Source: Halopseudomonas maritima
GTDB taxonomy: Bacteria; Pseudomonadota; Gammaproteobacteria; Pseudomonadales; Pseudomonadaceae
Reading direction: 5' to 3'
Length of the DNA stretch: 64,000 nt
NCBI RefSeq assembly: GCF_021545785.1
Contig: NZ_CP079801.1
Span: 3,282,001 to 3,346,000, forward strand
Positions 17,156 through 25,431 of the stretch are shown here, one piece after another (the first letter of the stretch is position 1; each line of letters starts with the position of its first letter). The translations under genes and the position numbers were made by a program. Under the pieces are notes generated by a model that was not told where the DNA came from, made no database searches, and saw only the letters and a list, made by a program, of their open reading frames with translations.

Positions 17156-18274
17156 ATGGCGGTTAAGGTGCTGGTGGTCGATGATTCGGGTTTCTTTCGC
17201 CGCCGGGTGACTGAGATCCTGGCAGGTGACCCGCAGATTCAGGTGGTGGGTACGGCCACCAATGGGCGCGAGGCCATCGAGCAGACTCTGGCGCTGCACC
17301 CTGACGTAATCACCATGGATTACGAAATGCCGATCATGGATGGCATCGAAGCCGTCCGCCAGATCATGCAGCGCTGTCCTACACCGGTCATCATGTTCTC
17401 CTCCCTGACCTATGAGGGGGCTCGCGTTAGTCTTGATGCACTGGACGCCGGCGCCGCTGACTATCTGCCGAAGAACTTTGAGGATATCTCGCGCAACCCG
17501 GATAAGGTGCGTCAATTGCTGTGCGAACGCGTTCAGGCGCTGGCGCGCACCAACCGGCGCTCCCTGGGGCTTGGCAGCAGCGTGCCCGCAGGGCCGCCCG
17601 CCAGTAGCCTGAGCGCTCCGGCGCGCAGCATCGGCGGCCATGCAACAGCCGCAGCGCCGCGCCCTGCTGCGGCTCCTACCACGCCAGCGAAAACCAGCCC
17701 GGCGCCGCGTAAGCGCAGCTACAAGCTGGTAGCCATTGGTACCTCAACCGGCGGCCCGGTGGCGTTGCAGAAAGTTCTCACCCAGTTGCCAGCGAACTTC
17801 CCGGCACCCTTGTTGCTGGTTCAGCACATGCCGGCTGCTTTCACCAAGGCGTTTGCCGAGCGCCTGGACAAACTCTGCCGGATTTCTGTCAAGGAGGCCG
17901 AAGACGGTGACACCCTGCGTCCTGGTCGTGCCTTGCTGGCGCCCGGCGGCAAGCAGATGATGGTGGATTCACGCGGTGTGGTGCGCATCTTGCCGGGCGA
18001 TGAGCGCCTAAACTACAAGCCCTGCGTGGATGTGACCTTTGGCTCGGCCGCCAAGGCCTTCCAGGACAAGGTGCTGGCAATTGTGCTGACTGGTATGGGG
18101 GCTGATGGCCGGGAAGGGGCACGGCTGCTCAAGCAGTCCGGCAGCGCAGTCTGGGCGCAGGACGAGGCCAGTTGCGTAATCTACGGTATGCCGATGGCAG
18201 TGGCCAAGGCCAATCTGGCCGACGGCATCTACCCGCTGGATGATATCGGCCGTTACCTGGCAGAGATCGGCTGA
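17156..18274 (+). CDS. cheB: Chemotaxis protein-glutamate methylesterase CheB
   Basis: A 372-residue receptor methylesterase/deamidase. The N-terminal receiver domain has V-V-D-D-S-G-F-F-R-R and the acceptor Asp in I-T-M-D-Y-E-M-P-I-M-D-G. An Ala/Pro/Ser-rich linker (about 140-180) leads to the catalytic domain with Ser in I-G-T-S-T-G-G-P, His in V-Q-H-M-P and Asp in G-M-G-A-D-G-R-E-G. The stop overlaps motC by one base (TGATG). Confidence 0.97.
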   Translation: MAVKVLVVDDSGFFRRRVTEILAGDPQIQVVGTATNGREAIEQTLALHPDVITMDYEMPIMDGIEAVRQIMQRCPTPVIMFSSLTYEGARVSLDALDAGAADYLPKNFEDISRNPDKVRQLLCERVQALARTNRRSLGLGSSVPAGPPASSLSAPARSIGGHATAAAPRPAAAPTTPAKTSPAPRKRSYKLVAIGTSTGGPVALQKVLTQLPANFPAPLLLVQHMPAAFTKAFAERLDKLCRISVKEAEDGDTLRPGRALLAPGGKQMMVDSRGVVRILPGDERLNYKPCVDVTFGSAAKAFQDKVLAIVLTGMGADGREGARLLKQSGSAVWAQDEASCVIYGMPMAVAKANLADGIYPLDDIGRYLAEIG

Positions 18275-19014
18275 TGGATATCCTCAGCATCATCGGTGTC
18301 ATTCTGGCGTTTGTCGCCATTATTGGAGGCAATTACCTGGAGGGCGGCCATGCAAGCGCCCTGCTGAATGGGCCGGCGGCGCTGATTGTCATTGGCGGTA
18401 CGCTGGGGGCGGCCTTCATCCAGACCCCGCTGACAGTGTTCAAGCGCGCGCTGGTGATCTTTCGCTGGATTATCTTTCCGCCGCCCAATCGCATGCGCGA
18501 AGGCATTGGCCAGATCATCAACTGGAGCACCATCGCAAGGAAAGAAGGGTTGCTTGGGCTGGAATCGCTGGCTGAACTGGAGCCCGATGCCTTTGCCCGC
18601 AAGGGGTTGCAGCTATTGGTCGATGGCAGTGAGCCGGAGGCGCTACGCAGCATTCTTGAGGTCGACCTGGTCAACCGCGAGCACGGCGACCTGATGGCGG
18701 CAAAAGTCTACGAAAGCATGGGCGGCTACTCGCCGACCATTGGCATCATCGGCGCTGTGATGGGGCTGATCCATGTGATGGGTAACCTGGCGGACCCGTC
18801 ACGGCTGGGGGCTGGGATTGCGGTGGCCTTTGTCGCGACCATCTATGGTGTAGCGCTGGCCAACCTGCTGCTGCTGCCGGTTGCGGCCAAGCTCAAGTCG
18901 GTAGTGCTGCAGCAATCCAAGTATCGCGAAATGCTGCTGGAGGGGCTGCTGTCCATCGCTGAAGGTGAAAATCCACGTTCGATTGAAATGAAGCTCGAAG
19001 GCTTCCTCGACTGA
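18274..19014 (+). CDS. motC: Flagellar motor stator protein MotC (MotA/PomA-type)
   Basis: A 246-residue stator subunit with four predicted membrane helices. Two lie near the N-terminus (from residue 4 and about 32) and two near the C-terminus, where S-M-G-G-Y-S-P-T-I-G-I-I-G-A-V-M-G-L is the conserved Pro-containing helix. The cytoplasmic loop between them contacts FliG. It is the first gene of the MotC/MotD pair, the second stator of Pseudomonas that sits in the che cluster, and supports swarming and movement under load. It overlaps cheB by one base. Confidence 0.95.
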   Translation: MDILSIIGVILAFVAIIGGNYLEGGHASALLNGPAALIVIGGTLGAAFIQTPLTVFKRALVIFRWIIFPPPNRMREGIGQIINWSTIARKEGLLGLESLAELEPDAFARKGLQLLVDGSEPEALRSILEVDLVNREHGDLMAAKVYESMGGYSPTIGIIGAVMGLIHVMGNLADPSRLGAGIAVAFVATIYGVALANLLLLPVAAKLKSVVLQQSKYREMLLEGLLSIAEGENPRSIEMKLEGFLD

Positions 19015-19029
19015 GCCGGGGCCGCCAAC

Positions 19030-19872
19030 ATGCGCCGCAATCGACAGCAAGAGCACGAAAATCACGAACGTTGGCTGGTGTCCTACGCTGACTTCATAAC
19101 CCTGCTGTTCGCTTTTTTTGTGGTCATGTACTCCATCTCCTCGGTTAATGAAGGCAAGTACAAGGTGTTGTCGGACACCCTGGAAGGCGCCTTTAATCAG
19201 CCCCAGCGCTCGATGGACCCCATACAAATTGGCGATCAGCTGCCGCGTGGCATAGCGCAAGCGAACACCGACGCTAGTGGGGCCGGTACGCCGGATGCCA
19301 GTAGCCAGGCGCTGCAGGACATCACCAGCGCCATGCAGGCCGCGTTTGGTGAGTTGATTGAGGCTGGTGAGCTGGAGGTTCGCGGCAATGAGATGTGGGT
19401 TGAAATCGAGCTGAGTTCGGGGCTGCTGTTTCCCAGCGGCGACGCGCTACCGCTGGACGCGGCTTTTGATCTGGTCGAACGCATCGCTGGCATTCTCAAG
19501 CCCTACGATAACCCCGTGCACGTCGAGGGTTTCACCGACAATATCCCGATTCGTTCAGGGCGTTACCCTACCAATTGGGAGCTGTCGGCGGCGCGCGCTG
19601 CCACGGTAGTGCGCATGCTAGGCAACGGGGGGGTGAACCCTGACCGCCTTGCTGCCGTGGGCTATGGTGAATTCAGGCCAGTGGCTGATAACAGCACTGA
19701 AGCCGGTCGACGAGCGAACCGCCGGGTTGTGCTGCTGGTTTCGCGTTACCTTGATCGTCGTCATGAGCCCTTTAGCGGTCCGGGCGAAGGGGTGGATGGC
19801 ATGCGCGAGGCGCGGTTGCCTGCTGCGCAGGAGGCTTCTGGCACGGGTTCTGCATCGAATCAGCTTCGCTAG
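19030..19872 (+). CDS. motD: Flagellar motor stator protein MotD (MotB/PomB-type)
   Basis: A 280-residue partner of MotC. A short basic N-terminus (R-R-N-R-Q-Q-E-H-E-N-H-E-R-W) leads into a single membrane helix containing the essential Asp (S-Y-A-D-F-I-T-L-L-F-A-F-F). A periplasmic OmpA-like peptidoglycan-binding domain follows (V-E-G-F-T-D-N-I-P-I, N-W-E-L-S-A-A-R-A, G-Y-G-E-F-R-P-V, R-R-A-N-R-R-V). The C-terminal 30 residues are low-complexity. It lies 15 bp after motC. Confidence 0.95.
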   Translation: MRRNRQQEHENHERWLVSYADFITLLFAFFVVMYSISSVNEGKYKVLSDTLEGAFNQPQRSMDPIQIGDQLPRGIAQANTDASGAGTPDASSQALQDITSAMQAAFGELIEAGELEVRGNEMWVEIELSSGLLFPSGDALPLDAAFDLVERIAGILKPYDNPVHVEGFTDNIPIRSGRYPTNWELSAARAATVVRMLGNGGVNPDRLAAVGYGEFRPVADNSTEAGRRANRRVVLLVSRYLDRRHEPFSGPGEGVDGMREARLPAAQEASGTGSASNQLR

Positions 19873-19958
19873 GCGCAAAGTGATTGGTCTGTCAAAATGT
19901 TGTCGTATGTTCACGTAGTCGGGATGCTCGCCACAGGTAGCGCCCGCGGAGGAAAGGT

Positions 19959-20753
19959 ATGAGAGTCTGGGCTGTCGCCAATCAAAAGGGTGGGGTGGGT
20001 AAGACCACGTCGGCCGTGGCGTTGGCCGGCTTGTTGGCGGACCAGGGCCAGCAGGTTCTGGTGGTGGATCTTGACCCGCATGGCTCGATGACCAGTTATT
20101 TCGGTCACGACCCGGACCAGCTCACCAGCAGTGTCTTCAATCTGTTCCAGCACAATGGACAGGTGCCCGACGGTCTGGCCGCCGCACTGCTCAAGGACAC
20201 TTCCCACCCGAATATCCGTCTGATGCCCTCAAGCACCTCGCTGGCTACGCTGGAGCGTCAGTCCGCGGCCCAGGGTGGCTATGGTCTGGTTATCTCTCGG
20301 GCGTTGGCACAGCTGTGGAATGACTACCAGTTTGTGATCATCGACAGTCCGCCGCTGCTGGGTGTCTCGATGATCAACGCACTCGCCGCGTGCGAGCAGT
20401 TGATCATCCCGGTGCAGACCGAGTTTCTGGCACTCAAGGGTCTGGAGCGAATGGTGCACACCTTGAATATGGTCAACCGCTCGCGCAAGCAGGCGCTGCC
20501 CTTTACCATCGTGCCGACACTGTTTGACCGCCGCACCCAGGCCTCGCTCAATACCTTACGGCTGCTGCGTCGTGACTATGCCGAGCATCTGTGGCAAGCC
20601 TATATTCCGATCGATACCAAGCTGCGTGATGCCAGTCTGGCAGGTGTAGTGCCATCGCAACTGGATGGTAATGCCCGTGGCGTCCTGGCCTATCGTGCGC
20701 TGCTGCGTTACCTTCTCGCGCAGTCCCTGAGCCGTGGTGAGCAGGTTGCCTGA
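19959..20753 (+). CDS. ParA-family ATPase (ParC-like, chemotaxis-array positioning)
   Basis: A 264-residue ParA/Soj ATPase with deviant Walker A K-G-G-V-G-K-T-T-S-A, Walker A' D-L-D-P-H-G and I-I-D-S-P-P-L-L-G. In polar-flagellated gammaproteobacteria the ParA gene between mot and cheW positions the chemotaxis array at the pole (ParC in Vibrio; PA1462 type in P. aeruginosa). The next gene encodes the matching ParP-like CheW-domain partner, which supports this role over chromosome or plasmid partitioning. No ParB or parS-like site was seen. Confidence 0.9.
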   Translation: MRVWAVANQKGGVGKTTSAVALAGLLADQGQQVLVVDLDPHGSMTSYFGHDPDQLTSSVFNLFQHNGQVPDGLAAALLKDTSHPNIRLMPSSTSLATLERQSAAQGGYGLVISRALAQLWNDYQFVIIDSPPLLGVSMINALAACEQLIIPVQTEFLALKGLERMVHTLNMVNRSRKQALPFTIVPTLFDRRTQASLNTLRLLRRDYAEHLWQAYIPIDTKLRDASLAGVVPSQLDGNARGVLAYRALLRYLLAQSLSRGEQVA

Positions 20754-20841
20754 TACGGTGAGCAACGCGGCTAATGCTTTTGTCCAGCAGGCCGATAAAG
20801 AACCAAGGCCGTACGCGGCGTAGTGAGCTGATTTCCCGGTT

Positions 20842-21579
20842 ATGAACAAGCCCCAGTTACCCGTCCAGCAATACGTCCCCGAACAGACCATCCAGCATTA
20901 CCTGGATGCGCTGCTGCAGGATGCGGCCGAGGAGCTGGCGCGTGCGGAAGAGGTGGTGCCGGCTGCGCCGCCGGTGGCAGAAGAGCCGCCCCGTGAGGCG
21001 GTTGTCCACCGGTTGGAACGCTCAGTTGAAGTGGTGCCCGAGCGCGAGCCTGAGGTCGAGCCCGCACCCAGTGCGCCGCCGCCTGCCCCTGCGACTGCGG
21101 CATGGCGAGATGAGCCATTTGAGGCGCTGTTGTTTGATGTGGGCGGCCTAAAGCTGGCGGTGCCGCTGGTGCTGCTCGGCACTATTTATCCGCTGGAAGG
21201 GGAGATTACCCCGCTGTTCGGTCAGCCGGATTGGTTTTTGGGCATCCTGGCCACGCCAGCGGGTAACCTCAAGGTGCTGGATACCGCGCGCTGGGTTATG
21301 CCCGAGCGCTACAGTTCGGACCTCAAAGACAGTCTGAGCTTTGTTATTTCAGTTGAAGGCTTCGATTGGGGGATGGCGGTACACGGCGTGCAGCAGTCCA
21401 TCCGCCTCAGCCCCGATCAGGTTAAATGGCGCTCCCAGCAGGGCAAGCGTCCGTGGCTGGCGGGTACGGTAATCGAACACATGTGCGCGCTGCTGGATGT
21501 CTCGGCATTGGCCGAGCTGATTATCGGCAATACCGGGCGTGGCGCCGCTGGTAATGCCGTAGCGCCAGCATTAGGATAA
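20842..21579 (+). CDS. CheW-domain protein, ParP-like array-localisation factor
   Basis: A 245-residue protein with an N-terminal Ala/Glu/Pro-rich region (about 1-95) beginning with a short helix (Q-T-I-Q-H-Y-L-D-A-L-L-Q-D) and a C-terminal CheW-like domain (F-E-A-L-L-F-D-V-G-G-L-K-L-A-V-P to L-C-A-L-L-D-V). ParP proteins use the CheW-like part to hold CheA and receptors and the N-terminal region to contact ParC. Its place right after the ParA-like gene fits. It is longer and more divergent than the true CheW downstream. Confidence 0.85.
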   Translation: MNKPQLPVQQYVPEQTIQHYLDALLQDAAEELARAEEVVPAAPPVAEEPPREAVVHRLERSVEVVPEREPEVEPAPSAPPPAPATAAWRDEPFEALLFDVGGLKLAVPLVLLGTIYPLEGEITPLFGQPDWFLGILATPAGNLKVLDTARWVMPERYSSDLKDSLSFVISVEGFDWGMAVHGVQQSIRLSPDQVKWRSQQGKRPWLAGTVIEHMCALLDVSALAELIIGNTGRGAAGNAVAPALG

Positions 21580-21660
21580 AAATACTTGGCGGGCACCTGC
21601 TGCCGTGCTGCCACACCGGTCAGATGATCGGTGGATACCAACGATGATCGGGAAAAGACA

Positions 21661-22140
21661 ATGAAAAACGATTCGGGACAAGGTGCTGAAGATCCGATCC
21701 TGCAATGGGTGACCTTCCGGCTGGATAACGAGACCTACGGCATCAACGTGATGCAGGTGCAGGAAGTGCTGCGACACACCGAGATTGCACCAGTGCCGGG
21801 TGCGCCGGCTTATGTGCTGGGTATCATCAACCTGCGTGGTAACGTGGTCACCGTGATCGACACGCGTCAGCGCTTTGGCCTGAGCCCTGCGCCGATCACA
21901 GACAACACCCGTATCGTGATTATCGAGGCAGACAAGCAGGTGGTTGGCATTCTGGTCGACTCGGTGGCAGAAGTGGTTTACCTGCGTCAGTCCGAGATCG
22001 AGACCGCGCCTAACGTCGGCACTGATGAGTCGGCCAAGTTTATTCAGGGCGTGTGCAACAAGAACAACGAACTGCTGATTCTGGTCGATCTGGAAAAGAT
22101 GATGACCGAAGACGAGTGGGCCGAGCTGTCAGGGTTCTGA
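21661..22140 (+). CDS. cheW: Chemotaxis coupling protein CheW
   Basis: A 159-residue single CheW domain linking receptors to CheA: E-D-P-I-L-Q-W-V-T-F-R-L, I-N-V-M-Q-V-Q-E-V-L-R, I-N-L-R-G-N-V-V-T-V-I-D and V-D-S-V-A-E-V are all present. I chose the ATG at 21661 over 21631 because the usual Pseudomonas N-terminus begins about there and a GGGAAAAGA box precedes it. It is followed 3 bp later by the DUF2802 gene. Confidence 0.96.
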   Translation: MKNDSGQGAEDPILQWVTFRLDNETYGINVMQVQEVLRHTEIAPVPGAPAYVLGIINLRGNVVTVIDTRQRFGLSPAPITDNTRIVIIEADKQVVGILVDSVAEVVYLRQSEIETAPNVGTDESAKFIQGVCNKNNELLILVDLEKMMTEDEWAELSGF

Positions 22141-22143
22141 TTG

Positions 22144-22545
22144 ATGAATGAACCCTGGTTGCTGTTGGTACTCGGTGGGCTGCTGGGCATTTTGCTGGCA
22201 GCCCTGGCAGTGCTGTTCATGCAGATACGCCGCGTGCCGGTTGATCAGCAGCAACTGGAGGCGCGGCTGCAGGCTCGGATAGAGCAGTTGTCGCGCGAGC
22301 TGGCGACCTTCCAGCAGGGTAATATCCGCATGGGTGAAGAGCTCACCGCGCTTGGTCAGCACATCAAGCGTCTGGAAGACAAACAGCTCAAGCTGGAGCA
22401 GCACGATCCGCAGTCCCTTCCTTACAATCAGGCCGCCCGGCTGGTTGGGATGGGCGCCAGTATTGAAGATCTGACCCAGTCCTGTGGTCTATCCAAGGCC
22501 GAAGCTGAATTATTCGTCAAGTTGCACGCCTCCCGCCAGGCTTGA
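22144..22545 (+). CDS. DUF2802 membrane-anchored coiled-coil protein
   Basis: A 133-residue protein with an N-terminal membrane helix (W-L-L-L-V-L-G-G-L-L-G-I-L-L), a charged coiled-coil region (about 35-90) and a C-terminal small helical domain (Y-N-Q-A-A-R-L-V-G-M-G-A, L-T-Q-S-C-G-L-S-K-A-E-A-E-L) that resembles a helix-turn-helix. DUF2802 proteins regularly follow cheW in Pseudomonas; their role is unknown. The ATG lies 3 bp after the cheW stop. It is convergent with the FlhB-like gene, only 10 bp apart. Confidence 0.85.
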   Translation: MNEPWLLLVLGGLLGILLAALAVLFMQIRRVPVDQQQLEARLQARIEQLSRELATFQQGNIRMGEELTALGQHIKRLEDKQLKLEQHDPQSLPYNQAARLVGMGASIEDLTQSCGLSKAEAELFVKLHASRQA

Positions 22546-22555
22546 CCTGCGGGCC

Positions 22556-22879
22556 TTACTCCCTTTTCTTGCTCTCTAGCCGTAACGGCTTTTCTTTGCC
22601 GCCATCAGGGTCAAAGCCTTTCGGTCGCCTGCCCTTGATATACCAGGCAAAGCCTATGATCTCGGCGATAGTGCGATACAGCGCCTCTGGAATCTGATCA
22701 CCCAGCTCCATGCGCGCGAGCATGCGCGCAAGGTCTGCATTCTCGTAAATCGGTACCTCATACTGCATCGCCAACTGAACGATCTGTTCGGCCAGATCAC
22801 CTTCGCCTTTGGCGGTGATGGTGGGCGCCTGCTCGCCGCCGTCGTAGACCAGGGCGATGGCTTCGCGTGCATCGCTCAT
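22556..22879 (-). CDS. Stand-alone FlhB C-terminal-like protein (FhlB family)
   Basis: A 107-residue soluble protein matching the cytoplasmic C-terminal fragment of the export switch FlhB/EscU: A-I-A-L-V-Y-D, I-T-A-K-G-E-G-D-L-A-E-Q-I, V-P-I-Y-E-N-A-D-L-A-R-M-L, E-L-G-D-Q-I-P. It begins about where FlhB is autocleaved, so it mimics the released fragment and lacks membrane helices and the NPTH cleavage motif. The C-terminal tail is basic. It overlaps the fliK-like stop by one base (TGATG), so both are coupled. Confidence 0.85.
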   Translation of the reverse strand: MSDAREAIALVYDGGEQAPTITAKGEGDLAEQIVQLAMQYEVPIYENADLARMLARMELGDQIPEALYRTIAEIIGFAWYIKGRRPKGFDPDGGKEKPLRLESKKRE

Positions 22880-24624
22880 CAGGTTACCTCATCGATCCAG
22901 GTCTGCTGTACAGCCTGCCGTGGAGCAGGCGGTGTGCCGCAGTGACAGCTGATCTCGCCAACATCCAGCCCCTTGGCAAGCAGGCGATCTCGTAGGGTGT
23001 CCAGTTCGCTGTGCAGTAAGGCAAGTGTCGACTGTTGTTCAGCCCAGAGTTCGCTGCTGATGCGGTCGTCACGTAATCTGGCGATGGCCTGCAGGTTGCC
23101 CAGGTGGTCCAGGTTGAAGGCCAGACGAACCTCCCAGACCGGCACGGGGTCGGGGTGCTCGCGGTCCGGTGCGGGGCTGTCGCGTTGAATGCGCATCTGT
23201 ACGTGATTGAACTGCTGGCCGTCGCGCAACGGAATTTCCAGCTGCCAGGTGGTCTGGGTGCTGCCGTCTGAAAATACTTGGGTCTGGCCCATGCTCTGCA
23301 GCTGATGATGCTGAATGCGTGACAGCAGGGCGGCGGTAAGGCGTAACAGACTGCCCAGGTCGCCGCTTTCACCTAGCGCCTGCAAGGCCCGGCTGGGCAG
23401 GGGAAACAGGCCGGGTTTGCCTGCGCTTTGCTGTTGCGCGGCCTGCACCGCCTGCTGCCATGGGCCGGGTGGCAGGCCGGCGGTTTGCAGGCTGCCGGGC
23501 GGCATTTGCTGTTGAAGGGTGACCAGCAAACCCAGTAATGCGCCCTTCAGGTCTGCGCCGGCCAGGGGTTCTGCAGCTCCGGGGCTGGCCAGGCTGGCCA
23601 GCAGGGGCAGGAGCTTGTCGAGTGCGGGCAGCGGATTGGCCGGTCGGCTGGCTGGCTCGGTGGTAGCCGTCGTGGCGGCGGTAACCGAGTCAGCTGTTGC
23701 GGTTGGCGAGCCGGCAGCTGCCTGGCGGCCGAGGATGTTGGCCAGTTGCGCCAGGTTGCTTTCCAGAAAGGCGCCGCTCTGGGCGACTGCGTTGGCCACG
23801 CCGCTGGCGGTAGTCAGCTGTGGCGCGCTGACGATCTGATTCAACACGTTCTGGATCGCCTGATGCAACTGCGGTACCGCTGGCAGTGGTTGCGGGTTGC
23901 TCACCAGTGTCTGCAGTCGTGCCAGCAGTGGCTCGGCTGAGCCCTGGCGCTGTAGTGCCTCACGCAGCCCCTGTAGCAAGTCGGCCTGACGTAGCTGTTC
24001 GCCGGCACTTTGCACCCTCAATTCGCCTTGATTGCCGACCGTTGCATTGAGTAGGGTGCCGGGCGCGACCGGGCGGCTACTGGTCAGTTGCAGCAGGGTT
24101 TGTGAAGGGCTCTGCTGCACCAGTTCGGCAACCAGTTGATAGCGGGCGATCTTGCCGTCTGACGCAGGTAGTGGCTGTTGTTCCACGACGCGTGCCTGCA
24201 ATTGGCTGCCGGGGGGGAATTGCTGCGGGTCCAAGCGCGTCAGGGGTGGGCCGGCCGGGTTGGTGGCGCTTGGTTGCAGCGCGGCCATCAGCTGGTTTTG
24301 CGCGACGGCCTGAATCAGTAGCTGGCTGCCGCTGGGCAGCGGTTGTGGGCTGCTGGTCGGCAGGGTGGTGGTAGCGGGGGCAGTACCAAGGTGCTGTTTC
24401 GAAATGCGCAGCAGCAGTTCAAACTGGCCATTGGCGTTGGGGCGCTCGCTGCTCTGAATGACTTCGGCACGCGCCTGTTCGCCGCCAAGCAGGGCTAATG
24501 CGTCAATTGGCCGCAATAGTTGCAGGGCAACTACCAACGCGTCGGCACTGCGCTCCTGCGCTGCGCTGGCGGGCGCTGCGGGCTGGGTGAGGCTGGTTGG
24601 CGGCAAGCGAATATCGGGGCTCAT
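22879..24624 (-). CDS. FliK-like flagellar hook-length control domain protein
   Basis: A 581-residue protein with a very long Gln/Ala/Pro/Leu-rich N-terminal region and a C-terminal hook-length-control-like domain (about 445-555): W-Q-L-E-I-P-L-R-D-G, V-W-E-V-R-L-A-F-N-L-D, then a helical segment ending in G-E-I-S-C-H-C-G. FliK measures the hook and contacts FlhB; here the coupled downstream gene is an FlhB C-terminal mimic. I placed the start at 24624 (M-S-P-D-I-R) because further extension would run through the ccm promoter region and opposite ccmA. Whether this is the main FliK or a paralogue is not known; the usual fliK lies in another flagellar cluster. Confidence 0.75.
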   Translation of the reverse strand: MSPDIRLPPTSLTQPAAPASAAQERSADALVVALQLLRPIDALALLGGEQARAEVIQSSERPNANGQFELLLRISKQHLGTAPATTTLPTSSPQPLPSGSQLLIQAVAQNQLMAALQPSATNPAGPPLTRLDPQQFPPGSQLQARVVEQQPLPASDGKIARYQLVAELVQQSPSQTLLQLTSSRPVAPGTLLNATVGNQGELRVQSAGEQLRQADLLQGLREALQRQGSAEPLLARLQTLVSNPQPLPAVPQLHQAIQNVLNQIVSAPQLTTASGVANAVAQSGAFLESNLAQLANILGRQAAAGSPTATADSVTAATTATTEPASRPANPLPALDKLLPLLASLASPGAAEPLAGADLKGALLGLLVTLQQQMPPGSLQTAGLPPGPWQQAVQAAQQQSAGKPGLFPLPSRALQALGESGDLGSLLRLTAALLSRIQHHQLQSMGQTQVFSDGSTQTTWQLEIPLRDGQQFNHVQMRIQRDSPAPDREHPDPVPVWEVRLAFNLDHLGNLQAIARLRDDRISSELWAEQQSTLALLHSELDTLRDRLLAKGLDVGEISCHCGTPPAPRQAVQQTWIDEVT

Positions 24625-24673
24625 GTTGTCACATGTTGACGTAAATCGAGGTCCCTGGCCAAGGGGCTGCATG

Positions 24674-24679
24674 TATAAT
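24674..24679 (+). promoter_or_regulatory. Candidate -10 box of the ccm operon promoter
   Basis: A perfect TATAAT lies 117 bp upstream of the ccmA start, in the divergent region between the fliK-like gene and ccmA. No good -35 sits at 16-18 bp; a TTGACG at 24636 is 32 bp away and too distant. The leader would be about 110 nt. Confidence 0.4.
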
Positions 24680-24795
24680 GGCGCCGCTGAAATAATAGCG
24701 CTCGGCGAAGTCTGTTGGCCTGACAGAGTATAGCGGCAGCCAGCGCGAGAACATGAACGGGGCGGCGACTCGACAGGGTGGCCTACGGAGTACAG

Positions 24796-25431
24796 GTGGC
24801 GGCTGAGCAGATCGACATCATCGACCTGGCCTGCGAGCGGGACGAGCGCGAGCTGTTCCGGGGGCTGAGTTGCCGTCTGCAATCTGGCGAGGTGCTGCAG
24901 GTTGCTGGCCCTAACGGTGCCGGTAAAACCAGTCTGCTGCGGATTCTGGCCGGCCTGATGCCCGCCGCCGAGGGTGATATCCACTATGCGGGCCAGTCGA
25001 TTCTGAGTGGCGCTGGCCGAGAGCATTGGCGCCGCAGCCTGTTGTTTCTGGGCCATGCAACCGCGATCAAGGCCACGTTGAGCGCTGAGGAAAATCTCGC
25101 CTGGCTCTGTGCGCTGGATCAACCCGTAGCCCGTGAGGCGATCTGGGAGGCCCTGGCAGCCGTCGGGCTGCGTGGTTACGAAGACGTGCCCTGCCGCCAG
25201 ATGTCGGCAGGTCAGCAGCGCCGGGTGGCGCTGGCGCGACTGCGTTTGCAGCACAAGCCGGTTTGGGTACTGGATGAGCCCTTTACCGCCCTTGACCAGG
25301 CCGCCGTGCGGGCACTGGAACAGCAAATTCTGGCCTTTGCTGATGCCGGCGGCACCGTTGTCCTGACCACGCACCACAGCCTGGATCACCTGAGCCAGGT
25401 GCGGCAGCTGCAACTGGGGCAGGTGGCCTGA
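24796..25431 (+). CDS. ccmA: Haem exporter ATP-binding protein CcmA
   Basis: A 211-residue ABC ATPase of cytochrome c maturation system I. It drives release of holo-CcmE from the CcmCD complex. Walker A is G-P-N-G-A-G-K-T-S-L, the signature is M-S-A-G-Q-Q-R-R, Walker B is V-W-V-L-D-E-P-F. I chose the GTG at 24796, which has GGAG 5 bases upstream; the in-frame GTG at 24778 would contain that box inside the gene. It overlaps ccmB by one base. Confidence 0.95.
   Translation: MAAEQIDIIDLACERDERELFRGLSCRLQSGEVLQVAGPNGAGKTSLLRILAGLMPAAEGDIHYAGQSILSGAGREHWRRSLLFLGHATAIKATLSAEENLAWLCALDQPVAREAIWEALAAVGLRGYEDVPCRQMSAGQQRRVALARLRLQHKPVWVLDEPFTALDQAAVRALEQQILAFADAGGTVVLTTHHSLDHLSQVRQLQLGQVA

Noticed and set aside
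19959..20753. Chromosome or plasmid partition ParA
   Set aside because: No ParB gene or parS-like site nearby, and its neighbours are motD and a ParP-like CheW-domain gene.
24636..24679. TTGACG paired with TATAAT as a sigma-70 promoter
   Set aside because: The spacing is 32 bp instead of 16-18, so only the -10 box is kept as a candidate.
24625..25413. N-terminal extension of the FliK-like frame
   Set aside because: It runs antisense to ccmA and through its promoter; the residues look non-native, and M-S-P-D-I-R at 24624 starts the family-like sequence.
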